Shown here piece by piece: positions 13,302-24,759 of a DNA stretch of 64,000 nt. Location: assembly GCA_964035795.1 (NCBI GenBank), contig OZ038321.1, positions 14,501,971-14,565,970 on the forward strand. Reading direction: 5' to 3'. A model generated the notes under the pieces. That model was not told the origin of the DNA. It saw only the letters and a list, made by a program, of their open reading frames with translations, and did no database searches. The stretch comes from Pterobdella sp. o SKG-2022 (taxonomy: Eukaryota; Annelida; Clitellata; Hirudinida; Piscicolidae). How positions within the stretch are numbered: the first letter of the stretch is position 1; each line of letters opens with the position of its first letter. The position numbers were made by a program, and so were the translations under genes.

Positions 13302-16300
13302 ATGGGAAAAGCAGTGAAAGAAGATAAGGTAATATTTAGTTTTAAAACAATAACAAAAATTCATTTTCAAAGTTGATAAAAATTAAATTTGTTTTTTTTC
13401 AAACAAGTTGCGGATTTGAATTAGAAATTTGAAGCTTCTTTTACATATATTCTTTCTTATATTTCAAATAAAATACAAGTCACAATAGTAAACCATATCT
13501 AAAAAGGAATCTCTTGGCGAAGAAGTCAAGGATTATATAAAAAAGTTTTATGCCACCAAAGACGTTGAGATTGCGGAAGCCGAAGTCAGTCTTTATAGAA
13601 TCGCTGAACAAAGTTTGCATTATTTTGTCACTACGAAATCATATAATCATTAAATGTATATTTGAATCATTTGAGCAAAAATTTAAAAAAATTAAACTTA
13701 ACAAATGCTTTTATAATTGATTTTAGGTGAAGAAAAAAAAATTCTTCTAATTGATGAAGAATGTTTCGTGGATAAAATAATAAACTTAATGGTGAATGAA
13801 TGCTTGAGTATCAAAAGAGTAGCTTGTATGATACTGTGTAGTTTGTCTGCTGCAGGTAATTGATAATTTGCTGGACTGATTTAATCGGTATTTTAAATAT
13901 CACTCATCATATGTATCTGTTGTATCTATTTTTATTTTTTATTGACTTATCTATTATTATGATTCAAATGAATTTCTCTGTGAAAACTGTCGTTTGAACA
14001 AAAGGGGTCCTGATTTGAGGCGAACTTGTGGTTGGCATGTTCACTTGAACTCTGTTATATAATTTTTGAAACTATGATTTATTAAACATTAGAATTTAAT
14101 TTAAACTTCATCTTTCATTAAGAGAACCATTTTTACCAACACCAAAAAAAATATCCTGGATTCTTTGATTTCATTCTCTGTTATATCCAAAATGAAAGTG
14201 AGACAACGTTTCTAAAATTTTTTGATTCGAATACAGAACTCTGGTTTATCTTCTGTAGGCTATTATCGTTGTAAAACTTTTTACGTGTAATTTATTCAGC
14301 ATTATATTGATATTCAAATAAAAATGAAAATGTAATTGGCAGCTGATGATATAGTGATTGAAAACACATTGTCTCTTTTATTACACATATCTCAACGTCG
14401 GACAACCATCAAATACCTCTTACACTCTGGCTTTCTTCTCCCCCTCTTAACCTTCACTTCACACCACGATCCCGACATCGTCAAACTTGCTCTTCATTTC
14501 CTCACTGTCATTTCTAAGGTTTTATTCTTTAGTTTTTTTTTCAAACAACTAGCGAATATAGATTTTGATTACTTATTTGATATTTAACATCAAATTAGGA
14601 TTTTCAAGCAAAAAAGAGTATGGCAAACCTGAATGTTACTGAACAACTGAAGCATCACCTTGACTCTCACTTTTTCAGAATCAAGAAGTTATGGCTGGCC
14701 TTGCTGCAGACTCTTGTGAAGCATCGTGAGTCTCATGTCTTGTCTTTCATATCATACTTGGGTATAACAACTTATTCTAATAGATCTTATGAGGGAGAAG
14801 TTTGTAGAAGAGGGTTTATTAGAAATCTTAATGGAATTCGTTAAGAATAACCTTCCAGCCCCACGACCACCTCCAAATCAACTCGAAAACAGAGGAAACG
14901 TCGAAAATAATGACAACAATAGCAACAAACTGAAGAAGAAAAGTGTTGAAAAGGTCGAACAAGAAGAACTTGTAGAAAAAAGCCCAGCAGAGAAGAGGCT
15001 TGAAGAAAACCAATGGTTGATACCTCACTGTTTGTTCGTTGTGCACAAGCTGCTCATGGTTCCTATAGCAGTCGAGGTAACTAAACATGTTATTGTATTG
15101 ATGGTTGTATATCTTCGAACATAAAACTTACGAACTGAGAAATTGTGAGTATCAAAAAACTTCGGTAAACATTTTGTAAGCCCAATTCTTCTTTTTTTTT
15201 TAACTTGGACTTACTATTAACTATAAATAACTTTTTATTTTCAATTTTTTTTGAGAAATTTTTTGATACATTTATTTAAAAAAACTTAAATTTTCGATAA
15301 GTACAACCTTATCATAAATCATTAGTAGTAAACTATTGTGAGGGTAGGTGATTATAAAGAATTTTAAACATAGATAGGAAAGAACAATTACGGAAGATTG
15401 AATTTTGTAAAGTAACTATTATGTAATTATGTGATATTCTCCTTTTCGAGTCGGATCTTTAAATGTTGTTTTGATGAGGGGTAAGGCTTCTGAAGTAGGG
15501 GAAACCATGTCGAGAAGGAGAGTCGATCTATGTTGTTTACTAGAGACTCGTTGGAAGACCAACCTTAAACTTATTGCAGGCAGAGACTCTCGATATAAGT
15601 ATTTTGGTTGTGGGAATAATGAGGGCACTTGTAGTATAGGAATTCTACTGGCTGAGAAGTGGACGGAGAAAGTGTTTGAAGTGATTAGAGTCTCAGATAG
15701 AATCATTCTCATTCGAATGGTAATTGGATCAGTTGTGTTTGTTTTTGTGGGTGTTTATGCACCTCAAGCTAACCTTAGTGAGAGTGTAAAAGATCAATTC
15801 TATTATGCGCTTCAATCCACCATAGCTAGAGTTTCATCTTCGAAACAGCTAATCATAAGTGGAGACTGAAATGGCCATATAGGATCACACTCTACTGCTT
15901 TTGAGAAGGTGCATGGTGGACAGGCTTTGGGAAAAAAAACCATAAAGGTGAAAGACTGCTGGAATTTGCTGTTGCCAATGAGCTGGTTGTTGGTAACTTT
16001 TGGTGGAAGAAGAAATTTAAACATCTGGTTACATACCAGTCAGGAGATTTTAAAACCCAAATTGACTACATATTGTATAAGAAAAGTTTTAGAAAAATGG
16101 TATCTAATGCGAAAGTCATTGCTGGGGAAGAGTGTGCAACACAGCATAGACTGGTGGTTGGTGACTTCAAGGTTTGCACTCATGCCCACCCCAAAAGAAG
16201 GTTTGTTCCTCGTATAAAAGTCTGGAAACTAAAAGACTTTAGAAATCAAGTTGAATTTTCTAATTTTTTTAATGCATTAATCCAAGGAAATGAAACTGGT

Positions 16301-19300
16301 AAAACTTTGGATAAACGTTGGAAGTACCTGAAAAACAATTTGATTAATGCTACAAAACAGGTTTGTGGAGTCTCTGCAAAACATACCTGAAAGAGGCAGA
16401 CTTGGCGGTGGAATGACAAGGTGCAGCAAGCTGTGTCCCACAAACGCAAATGTTTCAAAGTATGGAAAGCAGGAGGAGACAGACATGCTTATCAGGCGGC
16501 TAAACGTGCATCCAACCTTGCTGTACACATAGCCAAAACTGATGCTGAAAAGATTGCGTTCAAAAAAATCAATCCCAGATCTGTTGAGATATATCGACTG
16601 GCTAAGCAAATGCGGCGAGAGAACCAGGACGTCATTGAGGATAAACCGGTGAGAAATAATAATGGCCAAATGTCCCTGGATGTTGATTCCAAAAAAGAAG
16701 CATGGAGAGAGCATTATATGCACCTTCTCAATGCAGAATTTTCATGGAATCCAGGTGGTTTGTCCTAAGTCTATCCCGTGGAAGGTCCCAGCGAATCTAT
16801 CACTACAGCAATGATTAGAAAGGCCATTAATAAGATGAGCCTTGGGAAAGCAGCGGGTCTTTCAGGTATTGTTGCTGAGATGCTCAAAGCCGCAGGTCCA
16901 AGTGGTGCTAATATGATTCGAGATCTCATTGAAGACATCATCTTTGAGAACCGTATACCGTCTGAGTGGCAAGAAAGTCACATAGTCAGTGTATATAAGG
17001 GTGAAGATGATGCTTTAAACAGGTCTAACTATAGGGATTTGAAGTTAATTGGTCAGGTTATGAAGGTTTTGGAGCGCGTAGTGAAAGGTTTTATCAGACA
17101 GAAAGTGGTGATTAATGAAGTATCCTTGTGGTGTATGCCAAGCAAGTGTGGGTAGAAATGCTATTCAGTGTGGAGGCTGCAGGCAATGGGTACACAAGAA
17201 ATGCAGCGGCATAAAAGGCCCTCTAACTTCGGATCTTAACTTCCGATGCGCTCGTTGTTTTGGTACAGCACGGCCTATTGATGGGAGATTAGTGAAGGAA
17301 GTGATGATTGGTGATGAAAAACTGGAAGTTGTCCCAGAGTTCTGCTATCTTGGAGATGTGTTATCTGCAGGTGGTGGATGTGAGCTTGCTTCAATAACAC
17401 GTTGTAAGTGTGCTTGGGCTAAACTTCGCCAACTTTTTCCACTTCTTGCTAATCGTCATTTATCATTATTGACCAGAGGCCGTGTCTATTCAATCTGTGT
17501 CAGAAGAGCTATGTTACATGCTGCTGAAACATGGCCTGTAACAGTTTCCACATTGAACCACCTTAGACGAAATGACCTTGCCATGATTCGCTGGATGTGC
17601 AACATCAAAACGAATGATAACGTTTGCTCTCACTCACTCCTTTCAAAACTTGGCATTCGGGATGTTGAGGTAGTTCTTCGTACAAGCAGGATGAGGTAGT
17701 TTGGACATGTAGAGCGTAGCGTGGGTTGGATTTCTCAGGTGCGAAAGTTGGATTTAGATACTTGCAAGAAGCCTGGTAGGCCCAAAAAGACTTGGAATGA
17801 GCTCATATTGAATGATAAAAGAAAGCTAGACATGGTTTGTGCGGATCCACTCGATCGCTCTGAATGGAAAGGCCGACTTCGAGATAGAACTTTCAAAAAG
17901 CCCAACCCTTGGTAAAGGAAAACGAGCTATAAAAAGGATTTCATTGATTGATTGATTGATTAATGAGTAAAGTTAATTATTATATGAATATTCTTGTTTT
18001 GATCTAAAACGATTTCATTGAGAGATTGCTCTCTGTGTCCCTCCATTGGTTGATTTTTGTATTCTCTTTATTAGGGGGTCCCACGCACTTGATTTGACTG
18101 TTAATTGTGGGTCATTGTAGTCTTTTCTATTGAACCATTCTTTTTGATTTCAAGGCTCTCCCCAATAAGTAGATCCCTCTGCAATTTGTTTTTGTTTTCA
18201 TTATGTTTTTATTATCGTGGGTGATTTCCAGCATATTGTTCCTGTGTTGCAGATTTGGGCGTGTTTCAAAATGCCACTTATATTTTCATCTTGCTTGGTG
18301 GATTCCACATCTTTTTTATGTTGGAACATCCTGGTGGCAATATTCACCCTTGTCTGTCCAATATAAGCCTTATTTGGGTCACAAGAACAATGCATTTTGT
18401 ATAACCTTTTTTTTGCATTCTGTCAGTTTTGTTGTTGTTGCATAGAATGCTTCCTAATTTAGGTCCTGCATGTGTATAATAGCTAACATTATTCCTATTG
18501 AAGGCTTTTTTCAGGGCATTGTTGAGATGTTTTATATAGGGAATGGAGACATGTGTAATATTTTTATTTATTTTGTACTCTTTTTTTTGTTTCTTGTTCT
18601 TAGGCGATCTGTATATTTTTTTTGTCTTGTTTTTGGTTTGTAGTTTTTTATTATTGTGTCTATTTTATGTTTGTTATAGTCGTTATCTTGGAAATTCATT
18701 TTTAGGTAATCTAATTCATGTTCTAAAAGGTCTTGTTTTGAGCAAAAAGTGTAGGCTCTGTTTAGGGCCCCTTTTAACACTCTAATCCACGTATTAGGGT
18801 CCTGATTTTATTTTAGATTAATGTTCAGGCCCGTGTTGGATGGTTTCTTATAGACAGTGGTGTTTAGGGATCCATTTTCCTCTTTGATAATTAATGTATC
18901 TAAAAATGATATTCTGTTGTTTTTCTCTATTCCACAGGTGAATTTTAGCGCTGGATGCACTCTATTTAGGCATTTTAAAAAGTTTTTGTCCTATTTTTTC
19001 TTTATTTTGTTTTATTATTCCAAAGGTATCATCCATGTAGACATGTAAAGCTCTTGGTCTCTTTATTTTTCTTTTTTAGCCAGTTTTAATGCTTCTTCTA
19101 TCGTGTAGTCCATATATATTTGTGCTATGACTACCATTAGGCTAAGTCCTATAAGGCCTGAACCTTCCATGTCGTATTGTTGGTTGTTATGTTTGAAGTT
19201 TGAGGGGAGACAAAGGTTGTTAAGTTCGCATATATCATCCACATTGAGTTTTGTTATTTTTATTAATTTTTGATTTTGAAATTTTTGTTTTATTATTTCA

Positions 19301-22300
19301 ATACATTTGTTGAGAGGTATAGATGGATAGAGTGCTTCTGCATCGAAACTTACTAGTTGTTCATCTGGTTTGATTTTTAAGCTTTTTATGTTTTTGATGA
19401 AAGTTTGGGAGTTTTTACACATGAATTCAGATTTATCTATTGATGAGTTAATTATTTGTGTTAAGAATGAGGCAAGAGCTTCTTGAGGGCAATTTTGGTG
19501 TAAAATGATATTTCTTGCTGGATAATTCTTTTCTGGTTTGTGGGCTTTTATTAGAGTGTAAGAATATGTTGTAGATCCTGACGGGTAAATTATTTTATAA
19601 TCTATTTCTTCGAGTTTATTGCTTTTTTTGAGTTCAAGTAATTTCTTTTGTATTTTTTGTTCTAAGGATTTTGTTTTGTCTTTGTTTTCTGGTTTAATGT
19701 TTTTAAAAGCTTCCATAGCTTTTTCATGCAGCATTGACGGGGTAAGTGTTACAAAACCTAGTCTTTTATCTTGAGATGTAATTGCTAGGTTTCCTTTTCT
19801 GACTTCTTCCTTTAGGTACTTGAAACCTTCTTTTTCTATATTTGTTAAGTTGCTATCTGTTTTTTTTTGTTTTTAAATAAATGTATCAAAAAATTTTTCA
19901 AAAAAAATTGAAAATAAAAAGTTATTCAAATAATATTAAAAAAAAAGATACATAGATGTCTCTATAAAATATTAACTATGAACAATTAATTTTCACATAT
20001 ATTTTATTTTTTATTGAATATACTATCCTTCTAAACAAAGCTTATATGAAATTTTTGAAAAAACATTCAGAAATTTGTAGAATTATGCGGCATTCAGTTG
20101 ATGTTGGACTTGATCGATGAAAACCGCTATGAAATAAAAAGTGTTGAACTCGATAAAAAAACAGATAAAAAGGAAGATAAAAATGATAAAAAAAAGCCAT
20201 TGTCGAGAGCTGCGTCGAAACTGAAAAAAAATAAAGAAGGTTTCAATTTGTTATAAATACTTTATAAAATGCCTGAGTTTTAAAAACTGATATATTAGAA
20301 AAATCTCAAACAAGAAAAATAACTGAAATAGAAATATAAATACTAACTCCTTGAATTAGAGGATACGATAGAAGAAAAAGATGAGCGGGAGGAGGAGGAG
20401 CGAGAGAACGCCCATTTAGAGCAGGTGCACATCGTCACTGCAGTGGCTGACTGCCTCTCTTTGGCACTTGCTTCTGGTAAGCTGCAGTTTTAAGATAAAC
20501 GTTGAGTGTTGAAAAATTTGGTAAAAAGACTTTAGTTTTCAAAGTATATAACATTAATCACTTGATAATGTAAGATACTCTTACGAAAAGCTTCGTGTAT
20601 TAAGTTTCTCAATAAACCTTAGTGTATCTTTCTATTATATAACATTAAGATTTTGAACGATCAATGGAGTTTTAAATTTTTAGAAATAAATTAAAAAATG
20701 AATGCAGGAAATTGCTTTGAAAGTATCATGTGCCAAAACATAGAAGAGCGTTATTTCAATTTCCTTCTAACCACAACTCCTACATCGATCACCTTGCCGT
20801 TGGAACCCAGCATAACCTACCAAACCTCTATCATTTCCTTCCTTGCTGTCCTTGCCATCAACCCTGCTAGCAAACCTATCATAGCCCAGCATGGTGGAGT
20901 TTATGAATTATTTTGAATAATGGAAACTTCTTCAATTTTCGAATAGTAACATGTGATGTATATCATTTTTATTTATTATATATGTAAGGCTCAAGTGAGC
21001 TGAAGATCTACTCTAATGAAAAATTTTATTGTTTACAGAAGGATTCGAAGCGATTTTAAATAAATGTTCCACTGACGATTTTGACCTCGCTCATGCTATA
21101 TCTCTTCTTCTGGCCAACCTGGCTAATTGCTCTCAACCCAATTGCATGTACTTGATATACTATTAAACTAACATTTAGTATCTCAGCATTATTTATTACC
21201 ATAGTCTCTTGACGGAGGAAGAAAATTTAAAAAGGCTTCTTCAACTTTTTGAGAGTGGTCATGAATTTACACTTGTGAATGTAACTCAAACCATAACCAA
21301 ACTATCTCTACATTCTCTCCCTCGTGCCAAACTCACTAATGCCCCTGTCTTCAAGTGTATCATGGATTTGCTTGCTCGACAGTATGCTCATATGTTGATT
21401 GGGCTTTTGAAATGTCTTTATGATAATGTTTTATATTCTTTTCGTTGTAAGAGGATTTTATATTAGTGAAAGAATTCTTATAAATGAGAAAAATATAAAA
21501 TTGATTAAATCATAAAATGCACATGAAATTAACAAGTCTTTTAGGAACATATATATATTTTTTTCAGACTATGACAAAAAAGTATTAGAAATCATTAATT
21601 AGTTCTTTGAGCGTTTTGCGAATAGCTAGTTGAATTTTTTATGAAATAATCCAATACAGATTGAACAAAACGGGTAAGAAATTTTCATCGCCAGAAATTA
21701 ACACATCATCGAACCATGATGGTTTGGAAACCAAGTAGTTTTAATGTTCATTACATGAGGTACAATTACAAATGTTTGATAAACGAGTCTCTCGTGAAAG
21801 TTTTTCCATAAAAAAGACATTTTTTTAATGAAACTATTTTCTTATTAGAATTTGTTTGGATAAACTTCTAGTGGATCTGTTTTTATACAGTCAAGCTCCA
21901 ACGTCATGTTTTTATAACATTTCTATAATAATGACCTATATGAAACTCTCTCAGACTACCCTTTATTGAGTCTGACATTCTGATCAAAAGCTGTTTGATG
22001 GCTTTGCAAGGGTTGTGTGTAGATCTAGAAGGCAGACAATTGGTCAGTTGTTAATTCTAAAACTTTATTAAATGCTTCATTTTGACATATTTAGATGAAA
22101 AATATTGAAAAATTAGTTTCCCAATAAAGAATTTATAGATGTTGGAAAATGAAATTATTGTCACACTAACGTGTAAAATTAAATATAAAAGACGCAAAAC
22201 GCTCTTAACAACTGAAACAGATGAAGGGTGAAGATCTTTCGATGTTCCTGGGTCTGATGGAGTGCCACTGTGTTGAAGTGCAGACTGAAGCAGCATTGTT

Positions 22301-24557
22301 ACTGCACCATATTTCACACCAGCCTGACATCGCCCAAGATCTTTGCCAACAAGGGTTAGTGTTTTGAATCAATTATAGATGAATTTAGTGGTTAGCTTTT
22401 GGGTGTATTTTTTGTATAGACACTCCAAATATTTTAAATTCAGATAAAATATTGCATATAAAATAAATAAGTTTAAAAAAAATATGTTTGAAAAGGGGCT
22501 TAAGGATTGCCTTTGAAAGCGATAAAAGTGCTGGAGGGTGCAACCAAGTCTTGAAGCTTCTACTTGACCAACTTTTCAAATACAATCTAGTAGCTAAGCT
22601 TGCTTACCAGGGCTTTCTCGGTTCTGAAAATCATTAATATTAATAATATTAAGAAAAATAAAATAACTTAGATTATTTGAAAAAATAAAATTAATTAGAA
22701 AAATTGAAATATATTGAAATTATTAAAACATTGTTGATCAGATTTTTATTTATTGTGTTATATATTTGAAAATAGCTTAAATCAACAAAAATTAACTAAA
22801 CTTTTCCTCAAGGCGACGATGACAAGGTCCCAGATGGTTTCATTGATGTTGGTAGGATGAAAAAAGATGAGTGGATCGAAATGACAGACATCTCAGCATT
22901 TTTCCCGTTGCAAGACTCCTCTCAGAGACCTGTCTATTTGATCAATCCTGTTGCCAAAGTTCCAACCAAGTAGAGTACTTCTAGTTGTTTTAGATATGTT
23001 AAAAATGGTATTTAATGAACTTCATTATATAAATGGGCTTTGTATATGCAGTGATGAGGAAGAAAAAGAAGAAGAAGAAGAAAGAGAAAAACTTAAATTG
23101 AAAACTTCTTCAAAAAAATTAAACAAGTAGTATTGTTCATGTAATCCTATTTAAACAATTCCTCCAAATATCCATCTGAATGGAACTCTACATAAGTTAT
23201 TTAAACTTACAGAAAAAAGTCACAGAGCAAGCTCGAGAAAAAATCTGTTGAAAAAACTTTCGACGAAGAAACAACAAACTCAGCCAAAAGCCGCTCCTCC
23301 CAGCAAAACCTGCTGTTCGATAATGATGTGTTTTACGATGTATCTCTATATGAATTGATTGAAGAGTGCCTCAAGAATGTATTGCCTCTTCCCACCACAA
23401 ATCATCAAGTTGAAGCCCTTGCCAAGTTACATATGCAATTTTTTGAATTTTTGTTTAAAACATGTGTCTTTGATATAGGGTTTAGTTAATTGTACAAATA
23501 ACGTTAAATTATTTTTTATATCAGAATCCCGTAAACATGTTTCAAAGCATGAAATTAGTGTAAATAAAAGCCAATTAAAGAAATTTTATACAATAAAGAT
23601 TTATGAAAACTATATAATATGAAAAAATCATTAAACATCAATCAAACCATTTGAACCCGATTGGAACAGAGTGGTCTCTGAACGTTTAGGAGGCCAAGTA
23701 TTTAAGGAGAATTTAAAGAATTTTGAGTGGGAAGATCATATAAGAGAGTTTATGAAAAACAATGACAGTGGTCTTGTTCCCTTAGGAGTCTTGAAGTGGG
23801 GCATACATCACCACAGAGCTCTGCTCTTCAAGGTTTGCAAGTCATTCTGTATTCCTACCAAAGTTTCATCAATTCATTTAATACTGGCTTAAAATTGATA
23901 ATTTTTATTAACTGAAGTGTTCTAAAACAGAGATATCGAATTTAAAAAATTGAAAATGAAAGTAAAAAACTTTTTGATATTACCATAAGAGATAACTTTG
24001 AGGTTTGTTGCAATCGTATTTGATTTGAGATGTTGTTTTTGGATCAAAGATTTTGTGTATATTGAAAAATGACGAATTATAGAAAAAATATAAAGATAAT
24101 GCACACTATGTAATTTGTGGCAAAATCCTTAAATCTCTATTACGAATACATTCAATATGACCTACAGACATTAGCAGACCGCCTGTTGATACCATGTAGC
24201 TTGATCACATGTGATTATGGCAGAAGTTTCATCCTAACCACTCTGATGCAGCCAACCATTTATATTGATGTATGTTTGTATATAACTTTAAGTACTCACT
24301 TTTATAAAACATCATTTTTGAAGCTTATATCAGTTTGGAAAAAAATTGTCGAAGTTTATTTTGAAAATATATTTGAAAAATGATCAAAGTACTTTATGAT
24401 GTTTTCATAGACTGTTTTAAACTTTGTGGTTTTGCAGGTGAATTGCAAAAAGATGGAGCAGTTGGTAGCTGTGAGGTTTGTTGTGGACCTTATCTACCAA
24501 CCAGGTCTTTTGATCCCTCACCCTTCAGAGAAAGCCAGAGCTTATTACTCTTTTTAA
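13302..24557 (+). CDS. ARMC3: Armadillo repeat-containing protein 3
   Basis: Predicted 927-residue protein (vertebrate ARMC3 is about 870) found in motile cilia and sperm flagella. Twenty exons: 13302-13328, 13507-13612, 13727-13855, 14343-14518, 14599-14725, 14784-15076, 20071-20239, 20360-20476, 20708-20893, 21039-21147, 21205-21381, 21955-22042, 22221-22354, 22505-22620, 22813-22969, 23052-23126, 23213-23425, 23670-23832, 24168-24269, 24438-24557. All phases agree. The start MGK..K resembles that of ARMC3 proteins. Armadillo-type helical repeats fill about residues 15-620, including a DFQ..K motif. A Lys/Glu-rich linker follows, then the C-terminal EDR1-like domain with GGQVFKENL, HHRALLFK, TLADRL and VVDLIYQPG. 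Human ARMC3 has close counterparts of all four. An extra Asn/Lys-rich insert sits in exon 6. Intron 6 is enlarged by nested retroelements. Exon 2's acceptor (AAAAAG) is weak and its start is the least sure border. Confidence 0.93.
15226..15280 (+). repeat. Left arm of 55-bp inverted repeat flanking the PLE
   Basis: The 55 bases match the reverse complement of 19872-19926 at 54 of 55 positions; the single difference is GAGAAA against GAAAAA. The pair brackets the Penelope-like element and its nested LINE and lies within ARMC3 intron 6. This side continues into a hairpin-bearing repeat that has a relative at 34.2 kb. Confidence 0.85.
15285..15430 (-). repeat. PLE 3'-end repeat with hairpin
   Basis: Read on the minus strand, this stretch contains CTAATGA, then a GATAAG-GTTGTA-CTTATC hairpin, then GAAA. 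A diverged copy occurs at 34190-34340 with the same CTAATGA, hairpin and GAAA. Penelope-like elements often carry hammerhead ribozymes in their flanking pseudo-LTRs, and this layout is reminiscent of one. CTAATGA instead of CTGATGA, and five extra bases before the hairpin, mean an active ribozyme is unlikely. Confidence 0.45.
15431..17966 (+). mobile_element. APE-type non-LTR retrotransposon (LINE), internally deleted
   Basis: Dead LINE about 2.5 kb long. Broken frames encode, in order: an apurinic-like endonuclease (LCCLLETRW, VYAPQANLSESVKDQFYY, and SGD where the family has GDFNGH, here followed by a stop); the connecting region (AWREHYMHLLNAEF); the front of the reverse transcriptase (GKAAGLSGIVAEML, NYRDLKLIGQVMKVLERV); a CxxC...CxxC...HxxC PHD-like zinc finger (about 17120-17260); and the C-terminal part ending GRPKKTWNELI. 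The catalytic RT core is missing. The junction at about 17115-17125 joins VINE to YPCGVC. The 3' end is a (TGAT)n tail at 17943-17960. A diverged target-site duplication starting GTAAAGT is seen at 15407-15430 and 17967-17990, so the insertion landed inside the PLE 3' region. Confidence 0.85.
17967..19878 (-). mobile_element. Penelope-like element (RT + GIY-YIG), truncated and decayed
   Basis: Minus-strand relic, read from 19878 downward. The frame opens right beside the inverted repeat and gives a PLE reverse transcriptase: VSFDAEALYPSIP (motif A), MEGSGLIGLSLMVVIA (motif B), then after a stop and frame change VYMDDTFGI (motif C), ISFLDTLI and a thumb segment VLKGALNRAY. A GIY-YIG nuclease follows at 18395-18201 (CSCDPNKAYIGQTR, LKHAQIC). 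This RT plus GIY-YIG pairing defines Penelope/Poseidon/Neptune-type elements. Stops and frameshifts interrupt it at least at 19063, about 18990 and 18800-18400. The 5' part of the RT is missing, a common outcome of PLE insertion. The LINE at 15431 interrupts its 3' flank. Confidence 0.85.
19872..19926 (-). repeat. Right arm of 55-bp inverted repeat flanking the PLE
   Basis: Reverse complement of 15226-15280 with one mismatch. It abuts the truncated 5' edge of the PLE coding region, as expected if a partial inverted pseudo-LTR was added when the element inserted. Confidence 0.85.
20561..20640 (+). repeat. Short interspersed repeat, hammerhead-like core, copy A
   Basis: This 80-bp block in ARMC3 intron 8 matches 43151-43230 (minus) at about 73 of 80 positions. 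The core reads TTGATAAT, a GTAAG-ATACT-CTTAC hairpin, then GAAAAGCTTCGTG. Its order resembles a hammerhead ribozyme (CTGATGA, stem II, GAAA), but the first box is altered. Confidence 0.6.
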
Positions 24558-24643
24558 CTCTCTCAATCTAACTTTGAGTTTTTTTGTTGAACATTTAGAT
24601 AAAATAATTCTTAAAAATATGTACTTTTATTGAAAAAAACGCA

Positions 24644-24684
24644 TTTATTGAACCCAAAATCAATATTGATATATCATCAATAAA
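24644..24684. terminator. Overlapping polyadenylation signals of convergent genes
   Basis: AATAAA on plus at 24679-24684 would serve ARMC3 (stop at 24557). AATAAA on minus at 24644-24649 would serve the charged protein gene (stop at 24760). The stops are about 200 bp apart, so the two 3' untranslated regions probably overlap. Confidence 0.5.
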
Positions 24685-24759
24685 AAACAATCGATAGATG
24701 ATTGTATAAGATACAAAGCTAGACACGGAAAACAAAAACTCCACTAAACCGAAGCAGAT

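Noticed and set aside
20561..20640. Calling the repeat an active hammerhead ribozyme
   Set aside because: The CTGATGA box is changed in every copy in the window, so only a resemblance can be claimed.
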